Shown piece by piece: positions 32,810 to 41,213 of a stretch of 64,000 bases of DNA (position 1 is its first letter; every line of letters begins with the position of its first letter). The DNA comes from Pseudoxanthomonas sp. GTDB lineage: Bacteria; Pseudomonadota; Gammaproteobacteria; Xanthomonadales; Xanthomonadaceae. The position numbers were made by a program, and so were the translations under genes. The notes below the pieces were generated by a model. That model was not told the DNA's origin, did no database searches, and saw only the letters and a list, made by a program, of their open reading frames with translations. The stretch lies in contig NZ_DASYGY010000009.1 of the NCBI RefSeq assembly GCF_035999195.1, forward strand, positions 2,046,001 to 2,110,000. The letters are read 5' to 3'.

Positions 32810-35602
32810 ATGAAGTCACCCCGTTTCATTGTCGCACTCGGCCTGGCGATCACGCTGGCGCTGGGCCACCCCGTCGCACTGCAGGCGCAGACCGCGCTGC
32901 CGAAGGGCGTCGCTGCCGGTCCCAGCATCGAGGGCATCAGCGAGTACACCCTGGCCAACGGCCTGCGCGTGCTGCTGTTTCCCGATGCCACCAAGCCCAC
33001 CGTGACCGTCAACCTGGTCTACAACGTCGGCTCGGTGCACGAGAACTACGGCGAGACGGGCATGGCGCACCTGCTGGAGCACCTCCTGTTCAAGGGCACG
33101 CCCACGCAGTCCGACATCAGCGGCGAAATGAAGAAGCGCGGCATCGACTTCAACGCCACCACCGGGCTGGACCGCACCAACTACTATGCGTCGTTCCCGG
33201 CCAACACCGACACGCTGGAGTGGGTACTGAAGATGGAAGCGGACCGCATGGTCCATTCCAACGTGGCGAAGAAGGACCTGGACAGCGAGATGACCGTGGT
33301 CCGCAACGAGCTGGAAGCCGGCGAGAACAATCCCGGTGGCGTGCTGTTCCAGCGCATCCGCTCCACCGCCTTCCTGTGGCACAACTACGGCAACACCACC
33401 ATCGGCGCGCGCAGCGACGTGGAAGGCGTGCCGATCGACCGGCTGCAGGCGTTCTACCGCCAGTGGTACCAGCCCGACAATGCGACGCTGATCGTCGCCG
33501 GCCGCATCGACACCGCCGACGTGCTGGCACGCGTCGCACGCCACTTCGGCCCGCTGAAGAAGCCCACGCGCGTGTTGCCGCGCTCGTACACCGTGGAGCC
33601 CGCGCAGGACGGCGAGCGCGAAGTCAACGTCCGCCGCGTGGGCAACCTGCGGCTGGTCGCCGCCGCCTACCACGTGCCTGCGGTGGCGCATGCCGACAAC
33701 GCGCCGTTGAGCGTGCTGGCCAACGTGCTGGGCCACACGCCCGGCGGTCGCCTGCACAAGGCGCTGGTGGAGGGCAAGCTGGCGGCCGGCAGCGGGGCGA
33801 ACAGCGAATCCATGCGCGATCCCGGCCTGCTGACCGCCGTCGCGGTCATCCCCAACGACGGCGATGCCCAGAAGACCGAGGCCGAGTTGCTGAAGCAGCT
33901 GGAGCGGATCGCCGCGCAGCCGGTGACGCAGGCGGAAGTGGACGAGGCCAAGCAGCGCATCGGCAACGCCTACGAACTGTATTTCACCGACGTCAACGCG
34001 GTCGGCATGGGCCTGTCGGAGTTCCAGTCCGCCGGCGACTGGCGCCTGCTGTTCACCACGCGCGACGCCATCGAGAAGGTCACCGCCGCCGACGTCAACC
34101 GCGTCGCCGCGACCTACCTGAAGGCCAGCAACCGCACGCTGGGCCGCTTCATCCCCAGCGAAACGCCGGAGCGCGTGGAGATCCCGGCCGCGCCCGCCGT
34201 CGCCACGCTCGTGGACGGCTATACCGGCCGGGCCGCGGTCAGCGCGGGCGAGCAGTTCGATCCCTCGCCGCGGAACATCGAATCGCGCACGCAGACCTTC
34301 ACCCTGGGCAAGGCGCTGCGCGTATCGCTGCTGCCGAAGAAGACGCGCGGCGGCACGGTGATCGTCGACGCCAACTTCCGCTTCGCCGACGAGGCCGCAC
34401 TGAAAGGCCGCGAAGGCGCCGCCGGCATCACCGGCGCCATGCTGATGCGCGGCAGCAAGACGATGACCCGCGCGCAGATCGACCAGCGGCTGGAGCAGCT
34501 GAAGACGCAGGGCAACATCGGCGGCAGCCTGCAGGGCGCATCGATCGGCCTGCAGACGCGGCGCGAGCATTTGGCCGACGCGCTGGCGCTGGCCGCGGAC
34601 GTGCTGCGCAACCCGGCGTTCCCCCAGGACGAGTTCGAGCAGCTGCGGGTGCAGGCGCTGACCGGCATGGAGGCCTCGCGCCAGGAGCCGGGCGCGATCG
34701 CCGGCCGGGCGCTGGCGCAGTACTTCGATCCGTGGCCGGCCGGCCATCCGCTGCGCAACCGCACGCTGGACGAATCCATCGCGATGATGAAGGCGCTGAC
34801 GCTGGACGACGTGCGCGCGTTCCACCGCGATCTCTATGGCACGTCGGAAGGCGAGATCGCCATCGTCGGCGATTTCGACCCGGTCGCCGTGCGGACGCAA
34901 CTGGAGCAGCTGTTCGCAGGCTGGAACGCGGTCACGCCGTACGCCTCCATCGATACCCGCCACACCGATGTGGCCGCCAAGCGCGAGCGCTTCGAGACGC
35001 CGGACAAGCCCAATGCGGTGCTGCTGGCGCGGCAGAACCTGCCGCTGCGGGTGACCGATCCGGACTACCCCGCGATGATCGTCGCCAACCGCATCTTCGG
35101 CGGCGGCGCGTTGAAGTCGCGCCTGGGCGATCGCATCCGCCAGCAGGAAGGCCTCAGCTACGGCGTCTCCAGCGGCATCCGCGCCGACGACAGCCGCAGC
35201 GGCCAGGACGATGCCGGCAGCTTCACCGTGCAGGCCATTGCCGCCCCGGAGAACATGGCGAAAGTGGAAGCGCTGGTCCGCGAGGAGCTGGAGAAGCTGG
35301 TGAAGGACGGCGTCACCGACGAGGAACTGAAGGACGCCGTGGCCGGCACGCTGACCGAGCGCCAGCAGGCCCGCGCCGAGGACGGTACGGTCGCCGGCAT
35401 GCTGACCGACCAGCTCTACTTCGGCCGCACCATGCAGTTCACCGCCGACCTGGATGCGAAATACGCCGCGCTGACGCGCGAGCAGGTCAATGCGGCGATC
35501 CGCAAGCACCTGAAGCCGGAGGCGCTGAGCGTGTTCGTGGCGGGGGATTTCGCGAAGAAGGCGGCGAGTGCGCCTGCCGCCGCCCCGGGATCGACGCCAT
35601 GA
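32810..35602 (+). CDS. M16 (pitrilysin-type) zinc peptidase, exported
   Basis: A 930-residue periplasmic metallopeptidase with a signal peptide (to about LQA-QT) and the two-half architecture of the M16 family. The inverted zinc motif HxxEH is His87-Leu-Leu-Glu90-His91 in the N-terminal half, with the distal Glu in VRNELEAGENN. The C-terminal half lacks the motif, as normal. It degrades peptides in a closed chamber; substrates unknown. A second paralogue lies at 49805. The stop overlaps the start of a small membrane-protein gene by four bases (ATGA). GGAGGA lies seven bases before ATG 32810. Confidence 0.94.
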   Translation: MKSPRFIVALGLAITLALGHPVALQAQTALPKGVAAGPSIEGISEYTLANGLRVLLFPDATKPTVTVNLVYNVGSVHENYGETGMAHLLEHLLFKGTPTQSDISGEMKKRGIDFNATTGLDRTNYYASFPANTDTLEWVLKMEADRMVHSNVAKKDLDSEMTVVRNELEAGENNPGGVLFQRIRSTAFLWHNYGNTTIGARSDVEGVPIDRLQAFYRQWYQPDNATLIVAGRIDTADVLARVARHFGPLKKPTRVLPRSYTVEPAQDGEREVNVRRVGNLRLVAAAYHVPAVAHADNAPLSVLANVLGHTPGGRLHKALVEGKLAAGSGANSESMRDPGLLTAVAVIPNDGDAQKTEAELLKQLERIAAQPVTQAEVDEAKQRIGNAYELYFTDVNAVGMGLSEFQSAGDWRLLFTTRDAIEKVTAADVNRVAATYLKASNRTLGRFIPSETPERVEIPAAPAVATLVDGYTGRAAVSAGEQFDPSPRNIESRTQTFTLGKALRVSLLPKKTRGGTVIVDANFRFADEAALKGREGAAGITGAMLMRGSKTMTRAQIDQRLEQLKTQGNIGGSLQGASIGLQTRREHLADALALAADVLRNPAFPQDEFEQLRVQALTGMEASRQEPGAIAGRALAQYFDPWPAGHPLRNRTLDESIAMMKALTLDDVRAFHRDLYGTSEGEIAIVGDFDPVAVRTQLEQLFAGWNAVTPYASIDTRHTDVAAKRERFETPDKPNAVLLARQNLPLRVTDPDYPAMIVANRIFGGGALKSRLGDRIRQQEGLSYGVSSGIRADDSRSGQDDAGSFTVQAIAAPENMAKVEALVREELEKLVKDGVTDEELKDAVAGTLTERQQARAEDGTVAGMLTDQLYFGRTMQFTADLDAKYAALTREQVNAAIRKHLKPEALSVFVAGDFAKKAASAPAAAPGSTP

Positions 35603-35865
35603 GCGATGCGAAGCGGGACGCGGCCCTCGCCCGCTGGCAGAAGATCCGCGACCAGGGGCCGCTGCGCTTCATCGTCTACCGCGGCATGCTCGGCTGGGGC
35701 CTCACCACCGCGGTACTGTGGTGCGGGTTGATGATGGTGTTCACCGACAGGGAGTTCGTACCGCTGGCGACCGCCGCGCTGATCGGCTTCCCCATCGGCG
35801 GCCTGGTCTGGGGTGGCGCGATGTGGTTCATGGCGGAAAAGCACCGCGAGCGAGCGGAGCGCTGA
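35599..35865 (+). CDS. Small two-helix membrane protein coupled to M16 peptidase
   Basis: An 88-residue protein with a charged N-terminus (MSDAKRDAALARWQKIRDQG) and two transmembrane helices (about 33-50 and 56-75), ending in a basic-acidic tail. No family is recognised. The ATGA overlap with the peptidase stop indicates translational coupling, and real coding character is supported by the well-formed helices. A hairpin terminator lies downstream. Possible roles are membrane tethering of, or regulation of, the peptidase; this is inference from position. Confidence 0.78.
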   Translation: MSDAKRDAALARWQKIRDQGPLRFIVYRGMLGWGLTTAVLWCGLMMVFTDREFVPLATAALIGFPIGGLVWGGAMWFMAEKHRERAER

Positions 35866-35898
35866 CGAAGCGTCAGCACGATGATCCACCGCATCGAC

Positions 35899-35926
35899 AA
35901 CGGCCCCGCAAGGGGCCGTTGCCGTT
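35899..35926 (+). terminator. Probable terminator of the M16 operon
   Basis: AACGGCCCC (35899-35907) pairs with GGGGCCGTT (35912-35920) over GCAA. The following tract TGCCGTTT is a poor T-run, so efficiency is uncertain. Confidence 0.65.
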
Positions 35927-35987
35927 TGTGCGGCATGTACCGCGTGCGCCGATGTTCTCCGCATGCTGCCGGAGGCGCCTTTGCCGC

Positions 35988-36054
35988 CGTGGGAGCGACG
36001 TCAGTCGCGATGAAGCGGTAGCGATCACTCATCGCGACTGACGTCGCTCCCACG
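35988..36054. repeat. GAGCGACGT-family inverted repeat, short form, perfect 26-bp arms
   Basis: Arms 35988-36013 and 36029-36054 are exactly complementary around 15 bases. It lies in the convergent gap after the M16 operon and before the EEP-family gene. Confidence 0.92.
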
Positions 36055-36059
36055 AAGAC

Positions 36060-36351
36060 CTCCCGCGACGACGGGGTCATCATGATGCGCCGAGCGTCAC
36101 CCACTCGCTCCGTGCAACGGGCAGCGGGTACCGGAGGCGGGTGAGGGACGGGTGGAGCCGTGATTTACCCGTATTCGCCGTCATACCTGAAGCGATGTCC
36201 ATCGCAGCCTGTCGCGCGCTTCGCTGTCACGCGCGCCCCTCCCTCATCAGCCCTTCGGGCATCTGCTCCCCGCCCCGCGGGGCGAAGGAAGGCATGGCGG
36301 GCCCGTCGCCTTCGCGTCGAGAGCTCCGGGTGCGATCTCCCGGTTCCGCCG
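36060..36351. other. Intergenic stretch with no convincing feature
   Basis: About 290 bases between the inverted repeat and the EEP-family gene. A short plus-strand frame at 36141-36431 has no family character and runs into the EEP gene on the other strand. A GC-rich hairpin-like patch (CTGCTCCCCGCCCCGCGGGGCG) is present near 36258. I see no gene. Confidence 0.5.
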
Positions 36352-37185
36352 CTACGGGAGCCGCAGCGTCGCCACCAGCGGGAAGTGGTCGGACGGATAG
36401 CGGCCGTTCCAGCGCGTGGTCACCGAGGTGATCGATTCCGGCTGCACGCCTTTGACCATGATCCAGTCGATGCGGCGGCCGGCCTTGCCGGTGAACCCAT
36501 GGAACGTGGCCTCGCTGCCTTCGACGCGGGGCGCGGCCGTCCATGCATCCTGCAGCGCGCGGGCGAGCACGGCATGCACCTCGCTGTCGGGCGTGGTGTT
36601 GAAGTCGCCGGTCAGCACCACCGGCGCATCGTCGGGCAACGTGGCCAGATACGCGGCGATGGCCTTCGCGCCCTTCACGCGCGCGGCTTCGTCCTGGTCA
36701 CGATATGGCAGGTGGGTGTTGAGCAGATAGAAGCGCTTGCCGTCGCCGCGCCGCTCGAACAGGGCCCATGTCACCAGGCGCGGGTGCGGATGATTCCAGC
36801 TGATGCTGCCCGGCACGTCAGGTGTGTCGGACAACCAGAAGTCGCCGGCATCGACCACCTTCAGACGGTCCTTGCGGTAGAACACGCCCATGTGTTCGCC
36901 GCCGCCATCGGCCTCGCGCCCGCGACCGAACCACGCGTACTGCGGCATTTCACGCGCCAGGTACTCGGCCTGGGCCTTCACCAGTTCCTGCAGGCCGATC
37001 ACGTCGGGCGCCTGCTCGCGCAGCATCTTTACCGCCAGCGGCTTGCGCGTTTCCCAGTAATCCACGCCATCGCTCTCGGCGGGCAGGCGGATGTTGAAGC
37101 TCATGACGGACAGCAGATCGGTCGCATGCACGGGCATGCACCCGACGCCCAGCAGGATCGACAGTATCCAACGCCAACGACGCAT
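36352..37185 (-). CDS. Exported endonuclease/exonuclease/phosphatase family protein
   Basis: A 277-residue protein with a signal peptide (MRRWRWILSILLGVGCMPVHA-TD) and an EEP metallohydrolase fold. Catalytic motifs are in order: VMSFNIRLP, VIGLQELV with the metal Glu, LLNTHLPYRDQDE, VVLTGDFNTTPDSE, DWIMVKG and PSDHFPLVATL with the catalytic His. The substrate could be nucleic acid, phospholipid or an inositol phosphate; export and the overall shape resemble secreted sphingomyelinase-like or DNase-like members. ATG 37185 is chosen to begin the signal peptide. Confidence 0.88.
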   Translation of the reverse strand: MRRWRWILSILLGVGCMPVHATDLLSVMSFNIRLPAESDGVDYWETRKPLAVKMLREQAPDVIGLQELVKAQAEYLAREMPQYAWFGRGREADGGGEHMGVFYRKDRLKVVDAGDFWLSDTPDVPGSISWNHPHPRLVTWALFERRGDGKRFYLLNTHLPYRDQDEAARVKGAKAIAAYLATLPDDAPVVLTGDFNTTPDSEVHAVLARALQDAWTAAPRVEGSEATFHGFTGKAGRRIDWIMVKGVQPESITSVTTRWNGRYPSDHFPLVATLRLP

Positions 37186-37321
37186 GAGCGGCTCCAGGCA
37201 GGCGGGCCGCCATTGTCGCGCAGGCGGCGCTTGAACGGTGAGGACGCACGGACGGTGTGGCGACGCTCCCGCGCCCGGAAGTGAGGCAAGATGTGCCCGG
37301 GCAACAGAAAAGGAGAACCTC

Positions 37322-37717
37322 CTGCCTGGCAACCTGCTGTCGGCGATGCTGGCCGTGGCCGTGTCCGGCGAGCCGGTTCCGCCGCCCGTGATCCTGACGA
37401 TCGACAGCGGCGCACCGTCGACCGTCGTGGATCCGGTCACCGCCTGCGTGGCGGAGCGTCTACGACCCTTCGTCGGCCCCTACGGCGTGCAGCAGGCATG
37501 GCCGATCATCGCATCCCCCCCGGAGGCACTGCAGCACACCTTGGGCACACCGCTTTCCGATACGGGCATGGTGGCCGACGGTTACCGTCATACGCTCCAT
37601 GTCGATACCGAGGCACGCGCCGTGTATGTGGTCGAACAGGGCGGTTTTGCGGGCACGTTCAGGGTGTATGGCCCCCTTCCGCTGCCGCAGTGTCGATTAC
37701 GCTCAGGGGACGGCTGA
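37322..37717 (+). CDS. Hypothetical exported protein, uncertain start
   Basis: A frame of about 131 residues with an apparent signal-like start (LLSAMLAVAVSGEP) followed by VILTIDSGAPSTVVDPV, a segment with Asp-Ser-Gly reminiscent of retropepsin-like folds but too short to assign, and a beta-rich body ending FRVYGPLPLPQC. No family recognised. AAGGAG at 37310-37315 lies six bases before an in-frame CTG at 37322; alternatives are ATG 37346 or an upstream GTG near 37238. The lack of a normal start suggests a rare start codon or a decaying gene. Confidence 0.45.
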   Translation: MPGNLLSAMLAVAVSGEPVPPPVILTIDSGAPSTVVDPVTACVAERLRPFVGPYGVQQAWPIIASPPEALQHTLGTPLSDTGMVADGYRHTLHVDTEARAVYVVEQGGFAGTFRVYGPLPLPQCRLRSGDG

Positions 37718-37721
37718 AAGA

Positions 37722-37750
37722 CCGCGTTGCCGCACCCAGCGACAACGCGG
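37722..37750. other. Hairpin between convergent genes
   Basis: CCGCGTTG (37722-37729) pairs with CAACGCGG (37743-37750) over a 13-base loop, between the hypothetical gene and the PfpI-like gene. There is no T-run; a weak two-way terminator is possible. Confidence 0.4.
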
Positions 37751-37762
37751 GTCGTGCGCTGG

Positions 37763-38329
37763 TCAGGCCGAACGGCGCTGGCCGTCGTGCGTTCCTTCCG
37801 CGATCTCTTCCACCAGCTTCGCGCAGAAGGCGGGCAGGTCATCGGGCGTACGGCTGGTGACCAGGCCCTTGTCGACGATCACTTCGTCGTCCTTCCAGGT
37901 CGCGCCGGCGTTCTCCAGGTCCTTGCGGATGTTCGGCACCGAGGTGACGGTACGTCCCTTCAGCACGTCGGCATTGGCCAGCACCCAGGGGCCGTGGCAG
38001 ATCGCGCCGACCGGCTTGCCGGCATCGAAGAAGCCGCGAGTGAAGGCGAGCGCCTTGTCGTCCACGCGCAGCGCGTCCGGATTGAACAGGCCGCCGGGAA
38101 TGACCAGCGCGTCATAGTCCTGTGCGCTGACCTCGGACAGTACGTGGTCCACCTTGACCTCGTCGCCCTTGTCGAAATGCTTGAAACCCTGGATGTGCCC
38201 GCTTTCCAGCGAGACGACGTCGACCTGGGCCTGATGTTCCTTCAAGGCGCGCATCGGCTCGGTCAGTTCGGACTGCTCGAAGCCGTCGGTGGCGAGGATG
38301 GCGACGCGTTTTCCGGTCAGGTGGCTCAT
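37763..38329 (-). CDS. PfpI/DJ-1 family protein (YhbO/PfpI-type)
   Basis: A 188-residue cytoplasmic protein of the class-I glutamine amidotransferase-like fold. The nucleophile elbow is AICHGPW with Cys111 followed by His112, and the conserved Glu of DJ-1/PfpI proteins is in DGFEQSELTEP near residue 18. PfpI-type proteins have been reported as proteases, glyoxalases or protein deglycases linked to stress; the activity here is not determined. It is a single gene, with a GGGGGAAC-rich leader before ATG 38329. Confidence 0.92.
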   Translation of the reverse strand: MSHLTGKRVAILATDGFEQSELTEPMRALKEHQAQVDVVSLESGHIQGFKHFDKGDEVKVDHVLSEVSAQDYDALVIPGGLFNPDALRVDDKALAFTRGFFDAGKPVGAICHGPWVLANADVLKGRTVTSVPNIRKDLENAGATWKDDEVIVDKGLVTSRTPDDLPAFCAKLVEEIAEGTHDGQRRSA

Positions 38330-38424
38330 GGGGGAACTCCGTACGAATGAGTACCCACCGTAGCGTGCGTCGTGCGCAAGGCATGCGAAGGAATCGTTGC
38401 CGCCACGTCAATGGAGCGAGACCT

Positions 38425-38493
38425 GAGGGGAGAGGAGTCAGGAGTGAGTGAAAGCAAGTGCCGCCACCTCACTCCTCCCAACTCACTCCTGCC
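38425..38493. repeat. GGAGTGA-type palindromic repeat
   Basis: GGGGAGAGGAGTCAGGAGTG (from 38427) faces CACTCCTCCCAACTCACTCC-like sequence ending at the ubiB stop. Imperfect arms; the third member of the family seen at 2070 and 23769. It lies between two genes on the minus strand. Confidence 0.65.
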
Positions 38494-40146
38494 TCACCGC
38501 CTCGGCCACGCCGCCAGCAGCGCCCACAACCCGCCGATGCCCGCGATCCATGCCGCCGCGGGAACATCGAACAGGCGCGGCCCGCCCGCTTCCAGCGCGT
38601 ACAACACGGCGGCCACGATCAGCAGGCCCACGCCGAGAATGGCGGCGACCACGCGCCGCTGCATGCCCTTCATCGTATGCGCGAGGTCGGTGAGATCCTT
38701 CGAGCGCAGCGACAGCTCGTGCCGGCCGTCCACCTGCTGGCTCAACCAGGCGTGCACCAGCCGCGGCATGTCCGGCGCGTGGGTCATGATCTCCGGCAGG
38801 CGCTTGCGGAATTCCTGCGCGGCCCGCTGCGGGCTGTAGCGCTCCAGCAGGATGCGCTCCAGCACCGGCTTGGCGACGGCCCAGATGTCGATCTGCGGAT
38901 CCAGCTGGCGCCCCACGCCCTCGATGTTGAGCAGGGTCTTCTGCAGCAGGATCAGCTGCGGCTGCAGGGTCAGTTCGTAGCGCTGCGCGGTGCGGAACAG
39001 CTTGGCCAGCACCTCGGCCAGCGAGATCTCGCTGAGCGGGCGGGTGAAGTACGGCTCGCAGACGGCGCGCGCGGCGGCTTCCAGCTCGTCGATGCGGATG
39101 TGCGCCGGCATCCAGCCGGCCTGCACGTGCAGCTCGGCGATGCGGCGGTAGTCGCGGTTGAAGATCGCCATGAAGTTCTCGGCGAGCCAGTACTGGTCGT
39201 CGCGCGAGAGCTGGCCCATGATGCCGAAATCCAGCGCGATGAAGCGAGGATCGGTCTTCCGTTCCGGATCGACCCAGATGTTGCCGGCGTGGGCGTCGGC
39301 GTGGAAGAAGTTGTCGCGGAACACCTGCTGGTAGAACACGCGCACGCCCTTGGCGGCCAGCGCGCGGCGATCGATGCCGGCGGCGTCGAGGGCGGCGATG
39401 TCGTCGGACGGGATGCCGCGCACGCGCTCCATCGTCATCGCGCGCTCGGCGGTGTGCGACCAGATCACCTCGGGCACATAGAGGTCGGGCGACTCGGCCC
39501 AGTTGCGCCGCAGCACGCTGGCATTGCCCGCCTCGCGCTGCAGGTCGAGCTCGGCGGCCAGGGTGTTCTCGATCTCGGCGACGATCTCGCGCGGGCGGAT
39601 CTTGTCGGCGTTGGGATGGGCGCGCTCGACGATGGCGGCGACGCTTTCGAGCAGCGCGATGTCGCCGGCGATCTGCTGGCGGATGTCGGGGCGCAGCACC
39701 TTGACCACCACCTCGCGCCCGCCGGGCAGCGTGGCCGCATGCACCTGGGCGATGGACGCGGATGCGAGCGGGGTGGTGTCGAAGTGCTCGAACGCCTCGT
39801 GAATCGGACGGCCGAGTTCCTCCTCGACCAGCGCCCGCGCACGATCGCCATCGAACGGCGCGACCCGGTCCTGCAGCAGGGTGAGTTCTTCCGCGATGTC
39901 GGGCGGGATCAGATCGCGACGTGTGGACAGGATCTGGCCGAACTTGACGAAGATCGGACCCAGCTCCTGCAGCGCCAGCCGCAGACGCGCGCCGCGCGGC
40001 TGGGCGGCGATCTCGGCCGAGGCGCGTGGCACGAACGGACGACCGAGCTTCAACCAGCGTTCGACCAGCGTGCCGTCGAGCAGGTCGTCGAGGCGATAGC
40101 GCAGCAGTACCCGGCCGATGCGGCTGGCGCGCAACACGGACTTCAT
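38494..40146 (-). CDS. ubiB: Ubiquinone biosynthesis protein UbiB (ABC1/ADCK-like)
   Basis: A 550-residue atypical kinase-like protein needed for ubiquinone synthesis. The family's N-terminal KxGQ motif is FVKFGQILSTRRDLIP; the Ala-rich loop ASASIAQVHAATLP replaces the usual P-loop; the catalytic region NFFHADAHAGN and metal Asp in FIALDFGIMGQ follow. Two C-terminal transmembrane helices (about 502-522 and 528-545) anchor it. It probably extracts or mobilises ubiquinone intermediates for the Ubi complex. Its ATG overlaps the ubiJ stop by four bases. Confidence 0.96.
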   Translation of the reverse strand: MKSVLRASRIGRVLLRYRLDDLLDGTLVERWLKLGRPFVPRASAEIAAQPRGARLRLALQELGPIFVKFGQILSTRRDLIPPDIAEELTLLQDRVAPFDGDRARALVEEELGRPIHEAFEHFDTTPLASASIAQVHAATLPGGREVVVKVLRPDIRQQIAGDIALLESVAAIVERAHPNADKIRPREIVAEIENTLAAELDLQREAGNASVLRRNWAESPDLYVPEVIWSHTAERAMTMERVRGIPSDDIAALDAAGIDRRALAAKGVRVFYQQVFRDNFFHADAHAGNIWVDPERKTDPRFIALDFGIMGQLSRDDQYWLAENFMAIFNRDYRRIAELHVQAGWMPAHIRIDELEAAARAVCEPYFTRPLSEISLAEVLAKLFRTAQRYELTLQPQLILLQKTLLNIEGVGRQLDPQIDIWAVAKPVLERILLERYSPQRAAQEFRKRLPEIMTHAPDMPRLVHAWLSQQVDGRHELSLRSKDLTDLAHTMKGMQRRVVAAILGVGLLIVAAVLYALEAGGPRLFDVPAAAWIAGIGGLWALLAAWPRR

Positions 40147-40784
40147 GCGCGATGCTCCACGCGGGCCGCCAGGCGGCCGACACGTACGGCCATGCGCTCG
40201 ACGTCGTCGCGGATCGCATCGACATCGTCATGGAAGGCATTCAGTTCTTCGCGTCCCACCACGTCGCGCGATTCCTCGGTGATGTAGTCGGCGGCGCTTT
40301 CGGCCAGGTTGCCCGCGGCGACCCGGACCTGCTGCAGGCCGGCGCGGACCGCATTGGCGACCTGCACACCGATCACGTCACCGAACACGCGCGTGAACGG
40401 CAGCGACCAGTCCGGATCGAAGCGGCTCGCGAGCGTCTGCAGGCGACGCGCCAGATCGGCATCGCCGGAGACCTTGACCTTGCCCACGGGCGTGGCGTGG
40501 TCGCGACGCAAGAAGGGAAGCTGGCCGAGCAGGCCACCAAGCGTGCTGCGCACGGCGAGGTCGACTTCAAGGACCTCACTGGCGGGCCCGACCTGCAGGC
40601 GGCCGCCGCCGACGGTGATGTCCATCGCCAGCGGGGGTGCCTCGACCTGCAGCTGGATGCGGCGGCCTTCGAGCGGCAGCAACGCGGCGGACGTATCGGG
40701 GTCGAGTGACAGCGCCTGGTTGAGTGCAGCTTCCAGTGCGCGACTGGCGAGGGGTTTCAGGGCATCGAACGGGGACAGGTCCAT
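40143..40784 (-). CDS. ubiJ: Ubiquinone biosynthesis accessory factor UbiJ
   Basis: A 213-residue SCP2-domain protein (N-terminal half, residues about 15-125) with a charged C-terminal coiled region (SRDVVGREELNAFHDDVDAIRDDVERMAVRVGRL). UbiJ binds ubiquinone intermediates in its lipid pocket and scaffolds the Ubi metabolon with UbiK. It overlaps ubiB by four bases, the usual ubiJ-ubiB order; the commonly linked ubiE is not in this window. Confidence 0.92.
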   Translation of the reverse strand: MDLSPFDALKPLASRALEAALNQALSLDPDTSAALLPLEGRRIQLQVEAPPLAMDITVGGGRLQVGPASEVLEVDLAVRSTLGGLLGQLPFLRRDHATPVGKVKVSGDADLARRLQTLASRFDPDWSLPFTRVFGDVIGVQVANAVRAGLQQVRVAAGNLAESAADYITEESRDVVGREELNAFHDDVDAIRDDVERMAVRVGRLAARVEHRA

Positions 40785-40894
40785 GCCGCCATTCTAGGGC
40801 CTGTACGCCCCGCCCGCCCTTCTGCCCGCATCGTGCGGGCTCGGGGCGGGCTCGACGGCGTCCTGCCGTCCCGGCGGAGGGAAACGGTGACGCG

Positions 40895-41053
40895 TCAGAC
40901 GCGCTTGCCGCGCAGCAGCGAGATGATCGCCAGGATCACGAAGACGACGAACAGCACCCACGCGATGTTGGTGGCGGCGCCGGCGATGCCGCTGAAACCC
41001 AGCACGGCAGCGATGAGCGCGATGACGAAGAAGATGATGGCGTAGCGCAGCAT
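40895..41053 (-). CDS. DUF1328 family small membrane protein
   Basis: A 52-residue protein made of two hydrophobic helices: MLRYAIIFFVIALIAAVLGF and, after a Gly/Ala-rich turn (SGIAGAATNIA), WVLFVVFVILAIISLL, ending in RGKRV. This is the standard DUF1328 (YtjA-like) architecture; function unknown, often stress-induced. GGGAG lies six bases before the ATG, supporting 41053 as start. Confidence 0.92.
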   Translation of the reverse strand: MLRYAIIFFVIALIAAVLGFSGIAGAATNIAWVLFVVFVILAIISLLRGKRV

Positions 41054-41213
41054 GGAAACTCCCTTTGGCATTGGCCAGTGGTGCAGCCGGTAGTGGCGTG
41101 CGCATGCTGAAACGGGGGGAGTCGTCATCGCGTGAGCGTCGTCCGCGGCGATATGGACAGGCTTCAGCGTCGTGATCCGGGCGTGAAGGCATCGGCGCCG
41201 TGGAGGGCCCGCA

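Noticed and set aside
36141..36431. Short plus-strand frame before the EEP-family gene
   Set aside because: Arg/Ser/Pro-rich translation with no family, running into the EEP gene on the other strand.
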